DNA from: an uncultured Bacteroidales bacterium | Lineage (GTDB): Bacteria > Bacteroidota > Bacteroidia > Bacteroidales > Paludibacteraceae | Direction: 5' to 3' | Length of the DNA: 6,507 nt | Assembly (NCBI GenBank): GCA_945949375.1 | Contig: CAMFEN010000060.1 | Location: 1 to 6,507 of the forward strand | Part shown: positions 1 through 4,160 of the stretch, piece by piece | Numbering within the stretch: the first letter of the stretch is position 1 | Layout: every line of letters begins with the position of its first letter | Notes under the pieces: model-generated | What the model was told of the DNA's origin: nothing | Database searches by the model: none | Seen by the model: the letters and a program-made list of their open reading frames with translations, nothing else | Position numbers and translations under genes: made by a program

Positions 1-834
1 TTAGATAACACCGACCGCAACCGCACTTCGCCTTTCGCCTTCACGGGCAATCGCTTCGAGTTCCGCGCTGTGGGCTCGAGTGCTAACTGCGCAGCCGCCA
101 TGCTGGCGCTCAACGCTGCGGTAGCAGAGCAACTGAACGACTTCCGTGCAGAGGTTGACGCGCTGATTGCCGGCGGAGAAGCCAAAGAGCGCGCGCTCTT
201 CACGGTGATTAAGAAATGCCTCAACGCTTGCCATGCGATACGCTTCGACGGCAACGGCTATTCCGATGAGTGGAAAGCCGAGGCGGAGAAACGCGGACTG
301 GACTGCGAGGTGAGCGTACCGAAGATTATTGATAATTACCTCTCGGAGGCCTCGGTGAAGATGTTCGGCGCAACGAGCGTCTTGAGCAAGGCGGAGTTGC
401 TGTCGCGCTGCGAGGTGAAATGGGAGAACTACTCGATGAAGTTGCAGATTGAGAGCCGCGTGCTGGGCGACTTGGTGATTAACCACGTGCTGCCCGCTGC
501 CAAACGCTACCAGACAATGCTGCTGGAGAACGTGCTGCACGTGAAGCAGGTATTCCCTGAGGCTGAGGTGGCATCACTCAACGAGCAGGACTATATCATC
601 ATCCGCCGCATAGAAGACCACGCGAGTGCTATCATCGCGGGCGTGGAGCAGATGAACAAACTGCGTGCGAAAGCCAATCATATTGACAATCAGCGCGAAC
701 GCGCCATCACCTTCCACGATGAGGTAGTGCCCCTGATGGAGGACATCCGCAAGCACGTGGACGACTTGGAGATGGTAGTGGATGACGAACTCTGGACGCT
801 GCCGAAGTACCGCGAGATGCTGTTCATACACTAA
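1..834 (+). CDS. glnN: Type III glutamine synthetase, C-terminal part (5' end outside the window)
   Basis: Makes glutamine from glutamate, ammonium and ATP in the cytoplasm. The frame is open from base 1 and gives 277 residues ending in a TAA stop at 832-834. Type III enzymes are usually a little over 700 residues, so roughly the last third or more is present. The window opens in the conserved core: residues 2-8 read DNTDRNR, followed by TSPFAFTGNRFEFRAVGSS. The FEFR part corresponds to the RxExR-type active-site strand of the glutamine synthetase superfamily, which contacts glutamate and nucleotide (family knowledge). The rest is long and helical, with the YxDEWxxEAxxRGL and KxxDNY-like blocks expected of the type III C-terminal extension. 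The family is typical of Bacteroidota, where the gene is called glnN or glnA. An ATG at position 100 (codon 34) is internal, not the start. A strong hairpin terminator follows. Family assignment is firm; the symbol is by convention. Confidence 0.94.
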   Translation, partial: LDNTDRNRTSPFAFTGNRFEFRAVGSSANCAAAMLALNAAVAEQLNDFRAEVDALIAGGEAKERALFTVIKKCLNACHAIRFDGNGYSDEWKAEAEKRGLDCEVSVPKIIDNYLSEASVKMFGATSVLSKAELLSRCEVKWENYSMKLQIESRVLGDLVINHVLPAAKRYQTMLLENVLHVKQVFPEAEVASLNEQDYIIIRRIEDHASAIIAGVEQMNKLRAKANHIDNQRERAITFHDEVVPLMEDIRKHVDDLEMVVDDELWTLPKYREMLFIH

Positions 835-871
835 TTTTAAGGTATAAAAAAGATTGTTGTTGTTTTTATGG

Positions 872-910
872 CAAAAGGCTGCTTGACGAATGTCGGCAGT
901 CTTTTGTTTT
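872..910 (+). terminator. Rho-independent terminator of the glutamine synthetase gene
   Basis: CAAAAGGCTGC (872-882) pairs with GCAGTCTTTTG (896-906) over 11 base pairs with one G-U pair. An inner GAC/GTC helix with a GAAT loop sits at 885-894, and a TTTT run follows at 907-910. It lies 38 bases after the stop codon and is the best terminator in the window. Confidence 0.8.
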
Positions 911-1012
911 ATGGGGGATGTACTTTTCCGTTTTTGTGATGATTTGTTTACGTAGGAGGGAGTTTGTGCGTAACCAAACACCCAGAAATTAATACTTTTT
1001 AGCAAAACATAT

Positions 1013-1042
1013 GGGTCCTTTGCGCCAAAGCACCCCGTTTTT
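1013..1042 (+). terminator. Possible second rho-independent terminator
   Basis: GGGT-C-CTTTG (1013-1022) faces CAAAG-C-ACCC (1026-1035) around a CGC loop. This gives nine base pairs with one C-C mismatch. After CG, a run of five T follows at 1038-1042. No gene visibly ends here, so it may be a backup terminator for the upstream gene, the end of an unseen small RNA, or a protein-binding palindrome. Confidence 0.35.
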
Positions 1043-1049
1043 GAATCAA

Positions 1050-1082
1050 TTAGACCCTTATTTAGACCTTACTAAGCCCTTA
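1050..1082 (+). repeat. Three degenerate 11-base direct repeats
   Basis: Three adjacent 11-base units can be read: TTAGACCCTTA (1050-1060), TTTAGACCTTA (1061-1071) and CTAAGCCCTTA (1072-1082). The shared core is close to TWAGNCCTTA. A spacing near one helical turn fits repeated binding of a regulator to one face of DNA, but no regulator can be named. With only three imperfect copies, chance or decay of a tandem repeat remains possible. Confidence 0.4.
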
Positions 1083-1107
1083 CGGTAGTAGATTAAAAAA
1101 TTGCTAT

Positions 1108-1181
1108 GTTACAAATGTTACTATTGTCACAAAAGTAAAAAAAGTTAGCATGTAACATGTAACAAAACTAACATTTGTAAC
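1108..1181. promoter_or_regulatory. Inverted-repeat cluster of GTTACA/TGTAAC words upstream of a promoter (candidate operator)
   Basis: GTTACAAATGTTA (1108-1120) is repeated exactly in inverted form as TAACATTTGTAAC (1169-1181). Between the arms, TGTAAC occurs twice more (1151-1156 and 1158-1163), and GTTAC recurs at 1117-1121. The cluster ends 18 bases before the -33 element of the promoter at 1200-1229, a position suited to an activator or to a repressor acting by looping. What binds is unknown. Confidence 0.4.
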
Positions 1182-1199
1182 AATAAAATTTAGTATTCA

Positions 1200-1229
1200 T
1201 TTGCAGATTTCGAAAAAACACTATCTTTG
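1200..1229 (+). promoter_or_regulatory. Bacteroides-type promoter upstream of the gene remnant
   Basis: TTTG (1200-1203) and TATCTTTG (1222-1229) match the -33 TTTG and -7 TAnnTTTG elements of the primary Bacteroides sigma factor, with 18 bases between them. Transcription would start near 1236. The first thing downstream is a GC-rich hairpin and a decayed gene fragment, so the promoter may have lost its original gene or may add a long leader to the nuclease message. Confidence 0.55.
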
Positions 1230-1268
1230 CACATTGAAGTCCCGCATGAGGTCTGCCTGTCCGGGTGC

Positions 1269-1286
1269 GCAGGCGTCCCCGCCTGC
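1269..1286. repeat. GC-rich perfect hairpin
   Basis: GCAGGCG (1269-1275) and CGCCTGC (1280-1286) form a perfect 7-base-pair stem with a TCCC loop. The GC-rich patch contrasts with the AT-rich DNA before it. No T run follows, so it is not a terminator. It could be a small dispersed palindromic repeat or part of a transcript leader. Confidence 0.45.
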
Positions 1287-1294
1287 ATAGTTCA

Positions 1295-1369
1295 ATCAAC
1301 TACCAAGTACTCACTACCGCCACTATCCCTAAAACCGTAACATACGAAGGCACCACCTACTCCGTAACC
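1295..1369 (+). pseudogene. Remnant resembling a BspA-type leucine-rich-repeat surface protein
   Basis: This frame reads INYQVLTTATIPKTVTYEG followed by TTYSVT. It resembles the conserved block IPxTVTYxGxTYxVT that begins repeats in BspA-like leucine-rich-repeat surface proteins of Bacteroidales. In complete proteins the block is followed by SIGxxAFxxC and many further repeats. Here it runs directly into unrelated residues and a stop at 1502-1504. The only start available is a GTG at 1265 inside a hairpin arm. I read it as a decayed or deleted gene whose promoter (1200-1229) survives. The match is from recall of the motif over about 25 residues, so a chance resemblance is not excluded. Confidence 0.45.
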
Positions 1370-1452
1370 CTATCGTTTTTCCTGCGCACAATTCATCTAA
1401 CGCACAAAATACATGTTTTACAACATATTTTTGACAAATTGACAGTTTCCGG

Positions 1453-1484
1453 CTTGCATATATCGGAAAAAAGCAGTAACTTTG
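1453..1484 (+). promoter_or_regulatory. Bacteroides-type promoter of the secreted nuclease gene
   Basis: CTTG (1453-1456) and TAACTTTG (1477-1484) fit the Bacteroides -33 and -7 elements with 20 bases between them. Transcription would start about 1490, giving a leader of roughly 30 bases before the ATG at 1520. That leader is A/T-rich without a Shine-Dalgarno sequence, as is common in this phylum. Confidence 0.65.
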
Positions 1485-1519
1485 TGGGCTTTTTTAGAAA
1501 ATAACCCTTGTAAACTATC

Positions 1520-3346
1520 ATGAGACGACCTATTTTAAGTATTTCAATAATGTTTTTGCTGTTGGTTGCAGTATCTCTGCAAGCGAAAACAGTTACTCCT
1601 GCGGAGCAGTTACCGACTTACTATGCATCGATGAATGGCAAGTCGTCGAAATCGCTCTTCGATGAGGTGCATGCGATTGTCAAAGTGGGGTATTCCTCGC
1701 TGGGGTATGACGGTTTGTTCGATGCTTACCCCGAGACCGATATGAAGGAAAACGGGAAACTATGGGACATGTACTCGAACTGCGATTTCGATTTGAACAA
1801 AGACCGCTGCGGCAACTATAGCAAAGAGTGCGACTGCTGGAATCGTGAGCATAGTATTCCCAAGTCGTGGTACGGGGGTACGAAGAGTGGTCCCGGCTGT
1901 GATATTTTCCACTTGGTGCCGACCGACGGCAAGGTGAACGGCATGCGCAGTAATTATGCTTTTGGCGAGGTGGGCAACGCAGATTATTCGTATGACGGCA
2001 GCAAGAAAGGCTCTGCTTTGTCTATCACTATTATGGGCGGTAATACGCTTGCGGGCAATGAGGGGACAACGGTGTCGTGCTCGGGGACAGTCTTTGAACC
2101 GCAAGACCAATACAAAGGTGATTTTGCCCGCGGATATATGGGCGCATTGCTCAGATGGGCAGGGGATCATCAGGCGTTTATCTCCGGCGACGGTAGCAAG
2201 ATTTTTAGCGGCAACTATACGGCTACGGGTAAGTTCGGACTCACCAACTATGGTATTGCGCTGCTGATGAAATGGCACCGCGAAGACCCTGTATCGCAGA
2301 AGGAGATAGACCGCAACAACGGCATTCAAGCCACGCAGGGCAACCGCAATCCGTTCATCGACTACCCGTATCTGGCGGAGTATATATGGGGTTCGCACGC
2401 GGGCGAGTCGGTGGATATGTCGCTGCTGGTCTGCTCGTCTGACGCGGCTTTCGTGCCGGGCGTGAGCAACGGCTACGACGGCTCGGGCGGCGGGACTGTG
2501 CCTGACCCCGAAGAGACATGGCAGATAACATGGCGAGTGGACGGCGAGGAATACACCGAAGGCAACCCGACGACGGAGGTCGTAAAGGGAAAGAGCATAG
2601 AGGTGCTTCCTGCGATTCCTACTTCTTGCAGCGAGACCAGCACGGTGTTCATGGGATGGACTACAAAGCTGATTGCCGGCACAACGGATGTAGCCCCCGA
2701 GGTGCTGTTCACGGAGGTGGTTTCTGCACCGGAGATAACGTCGGACATGACCTTCCACGCCGTGTTTGCGAAAGCAAGCACTACCGAGGCACCTTCCAAC
2801 ACGGCTGCCGGAGAGATAATGCTGACCAAGGAGCAGACCGACGGCTGGACGATTAGCGGTGCGTCTTCACAGACCAACTATTGGATACTGACCAAGAACG
2901 CCTATATAGAGTCGCCGGCGGTGGAACTGAGTGCCGTAGAGTCTATCGTGGTGAATATGCGCACCTACGGCGGCACTTCCTACAACACGGTGGATATCAC
3001 CTGCGCAGGACAGACGCTCGGCTCGCTTACCGCAAGCAATAACAATTTGAAAGACTATGAGTTGTCAGTTGTCAGTGGGCAGTGGGCAGTGGGCAGTGGT
3101 GCTATTCGTTTTAGCAGCACTACGAACACCGATAAGAACGGTCCGGGCATTGCTGCGATCACTATCCGTTTGGGCGGAGTGGAGATTACCTATACGGAGT
3201 ATCTGACCACCTGCCACTCAACATCCACTGATGAGGCATTCACCACCGACAACCACCCGAAACCGCAGAAAGTGCTCCGCGACGGACAACTGCTCATCAT
3301 TGTGGACGGCAAGACATACACGGTGTATGGAACGCAAGTACAATAA
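1520..3346 (+). CDS. Secreted multidomain endonuclease I family nuclease with probable type IX secretion tail
   Basis: A 608-residue exported protein likely to cut extracellular DNA or RNA. Residues 1-22 form a signal peptide (RR, then a hydrophobic run, ending LQA). The catalytic domain (about 30-300) carries the endonuclease I His-Me finger motif WNREHSIPKSW (107-117, probable catalytic His111), then DIFHLVPTDGKVN (128-140) and RSNYAFGEV (143-151). It closes with the typical QGNRNPFIDYPYLAEYIW block (273-290). Several Cys (88, 97, 104, 106, 127, 187) could form disulfides. A Gly-rich linker (about 316-332) leads to a domain resembling the Listeria-Bacteroides/InlB-type repeat (about 333-418, FMGWTT and ITSDMTFHAVFA). 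An unnamed beta-rich domain follows (about 430-560). The end (584-608, KVLRDGQLLIIVDGKTYTV) resembles short C-terminal type IX sorting tails. The start has its own promoter at 1453-1484. A 7-base tandem repeat lies inside codons 514-526. Family is confident; export route and substrate are inferred. Confidence 0.9.
   Translation: MRRPILSISIMFLLLVAVSLQAKTVTPAEQLPTYYASMNGKSSKSLFDEVHAIVKVGYSSLGYDGLFDAYPETDMKENGKLWDMYSNCDFDLNKDRCGNYSKECDCWNREHSIPKSWYGGTKSGPGCDIFHLVPTDGKVNGMRSNYAFGEVGNADYSYDGSKKGSALSITIMGGNTLAGNEGTTVSCSGTVFEPQDQYKGDFARGYMGALLRWAGDHQAFISGDGSKIFSGNYTATGKFGLTNYGIALLMKWHREDPVSQKEIDRNNGIQATQGNRNPFIDYPYLAEYIWGSHAGESVDMSLLVCSSDAAFVPGVSNGYDGSGGGTVPDPEETWQITWRVDGEEYTEGNPTTEVVKGKSIEVLPAIPTSCSETSTVFMGWTTKLIAGTTDVAPEVLFTEVVSAPEITSDMTFHAVFAKASTTEAPSNTAAGEIMLTKEQTDGWTISGASSQTNYWILTKNAYIESPAVELSAVESIVVNMRTYGGTSYNTVDITCAGQTLGSLTASNNNLKDYELSVVSGQWAVGSGAIRFSSTTNTDKNGPGIAAITIRLGGVEITYTEYLTTCHSTSTDEAFTTDNHPKPQKVLRDGQLLIIVDGKTYTVYGTQVQ
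3061..3099 (+). repeat. In-frame heptanucleotide tandem repeat inside the nuclease gene
   Basis: Five adjacent 7-base units lie at 3061-3095: GTTGTCA twice, then GTGGGCA three times, followed by a partial GTGG (3096-3099). The consensus is GTKGKCA. The unit is not a multiple of three, so any change other than three copies shifts the frame. It encodes about residues 514-526 (ELSVVSGQWAVGS), between blocks of an otherwise ordinary beta domain. Confidence 0.85.
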
Positions 3347-3368
3347 ATACAGGCTTTATTTTGAAATA

Positions 3369-3410
3369 GATTTTTGAGAAAGATTTTTAAGGAGATTTCT
3401 GAACGAAAGG
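3369..3410. repeat. Left arm of imperfect inverted repeat flanking the GxxExxY gene
   Basis: Read on this strand, the arm is GATTTTT, a spacer, AGATTTTT, a spacer, AGATTTCTGAACG and AAAGG. The reverse complement of 4067-4112 has the same blocks in the same order: GATTTTT, AGATTTTC, AGATTTCTGAGCG and AAAGG. By hand alignment about 28 of 37 positions agree over the main part. The AATA just outside (3365-3368) is also found just outside the right arm, which is weak evidence for a target duplication in such AT-rich DNA. Confidence 0.5.
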
Positions 3411-3512
3411 CAACGCCTGGAGTGAAACATAAGAAAAACAAGTTCAGTCTAATTATTGTTTAGATTTTTGATTCGATTTTTTGTTAGATTATAGCACAGT
3501 TATAACATTTTT

Positions 3513-3944
3513 ATGACGGACCAAGAGATAATAAATATAAGAGCCAAGCTCTTTTCTGACATAGTTGGATGCGCTTTTCGTTCATATAACTTTTTCCATG
3601 GGGGATTTGATGAGATTGTATATGAAGCGGGACTAAAAGCAGAATTGGAAAATTTAGGCTATGAAGTCTTCCGACAACAAGAATTTCCTATATACTACAA
3701 AGGAAAACCAACAGAAGTAAATCGGCGAATTGATTTGGTGGTAAAAGACAAAATCCTTGGATTTATTGTACTTGAGTTAAAGGCATTGGACTATATCTAT
3801 GATGCACAAAGATTACAATTATGGTCGTATATGAAATTGCTAAATATTAAGTATGGAATGCTGATTAACTTTAGCCCCAAAGGTGTATATTCGGAGAATT
3901 GGATGATAGAAGATATACAGACCGGAAAATGTGTAAGAGTATGA
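3513..3944 (+). CDS. GxxExxY family protein (predicted PD-(D/E)XK-like nuclease fold)
   Basis: A 143-residue cytoplasmic protein of a widespread small family whose cellular role is not established. The name motif is GFDEIVY (31-37: Gly31, Glu34, Tyr37). It is followed by YEVFRQQEFPIYYKG (50-64), the acidic strand RRIDLVV (71-77, Asp74) and VLELKAL (86-92, Glu88 and Lys90), then QRLQLWSYMKL (99-109) and GMLINF (115-120). Glu34, Asp74, Glu88 and Lys90 fit the D...ExK arrangement of PD-(D/E)XK enzymes, so nuclease activity is a reasonable inference but not shown. Length is normal and the gene looks intact. It is much more AT-rich than mutA or the nuclease gene, has no clear promoter or Shine-Dalgarno sequence, and sits between inverted-repeat arms, which together suggest it arrived as a small mobile cassette. 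Confidence 0.88.
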   Translation: MTDQEIINIRAKLFSDIVGCAFRSYNFFHGGFDEIVYEAGLKAELENLGYEVFRQQEFPIYYKGKPTEVNRRIDLVVKDKILGFIVLELKALDYIYDAQRLQLWSYMKLLNIKYGMLINFSPKGVYSENWMIEDIQTGKCVRV

Positions 3945-3951
3945 GTGTGCA

Positions 3952-4039
3952 AGCAAAGATTTTTAGTGGGATTATAGATATGCTTTTATTCTCGTATCAC
4001 TTAAAATCTTAGTATAAAATAAACGCAAAAATCTTTGCT
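3952..4039. repeat. Perfect 13-base inverted repeat just after the GxxExxY gene
   Basis: AGCAAAGATTTTT (3952-3964) is matched exactly in inverted form by AAAAATCTTTGCT (4027-4039), with 62 bases between. The right arm also pairs in part with AGATTTTTG upstream of the gene (3462-3470 with 4026-4034). GATTTTT words face inward on the left of the gene and AAAATC words on the right, a nested symmetric pattern. The loop is too long for a standard terminator. Confidence 0.55.
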
Positions 4040-4066
4040 AAAAATATATTGATTGATTATTAGTAT

Positions 4067-4112
4067 CCTTTCGCTTCGCTCAGAAATCTGAAGAAAATCT
4101 TGATAAAAAATC
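4067..4112. repeat. Right arm of imperfect inverted repeat flanking the GxxExxY gene
   Basis: The blocks CCTTTCG, TCAGAAATCT, AAAATCTT and AAAAATC are the inverse of the left arm at 3369-3410. The arm has an extra CTTCGC-like insertion near its inner end. It ends 48 bases before the mutA start, so the repeat lies within the mutA leader or promoter region. AATA follows at 4113-4116. Confidence 0.5.
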
Positions 4113-4160
4113 AATAAGAAAATCTTTTAATTATCAACAAACAATAAATCAATTCAAATC

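Larger units (their letters stand above)
911..1519. other. 609-base region with no intact gene, rich in repeats and regulatory-looking signals
   Basis: No convincing intact coding frame is present on either strand. In order, the region holds a second terminator-like hairpin (1013-1042), three degenerate 11-base direct repeats (1050-1082), a TGTTAC/GTAACA cluster with a perfect 13-base inverted repeat (1108-1181), a Bacteroides-type promoter (1200-1229), a GC-rich hairpin (1269-1286), a fragment resembling a leucine-rich-repeat surface protein (1295-1369), and a second promoter (1453-1484). Positions 911-1010 show nothing I can name. The AT-rich middle and the GC-rich 1241-1290 stretch differ sharply in composition, which suggests the region is patched together. 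Confidence 0.7.

Noticed and set aside
1..540. Minus-strand open frame opposite the glutamine synthetase gene
   Set aside because: Shadow of a strongly conserved plus-strand gene.
574..1005. Minus-strand open frame spanning the end of the glutamine synthetase gene and its terminator
   Set aside because: It runs through a strong terminator and half of it is antisense to a real gene; no motif is visible.
1050..1181. Repeats considered as a CRISPR array or plasmid origin with iterons
   Set aside because: Units are too short and irregular, with no spacers of constant length, and there is no replication or cas gene nearby.
1265..1504. A 79-codon open frame starting at GTG
   Set aside because: Not accepted as an intact gene: the start lies in a hairpin, only about 25 residues resemble a known block, and the rest runs through the nuclease promoter. 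Kept only as a remnant.
1760..2758. A 332-codon open frame on the minus strand inside the nuclease gene
   Set aside because: Arg/His/Ala-rich composition with no recognisable motif; it lies entirely within a gene with clear catalytic motifs.
3408..3418. AGGC-AAC-GCCT hairpin after the nuclease gene considered as a terminator
   Set aside because: Only a four-pair stem and no following T run.
3503..3510. TAACATTT-like -7 element just before the GxxExxY gene
   Set aside because: It would abut the ATG, and the sequence lacks the final G of TAnnTTTG; not supported as a promoter.
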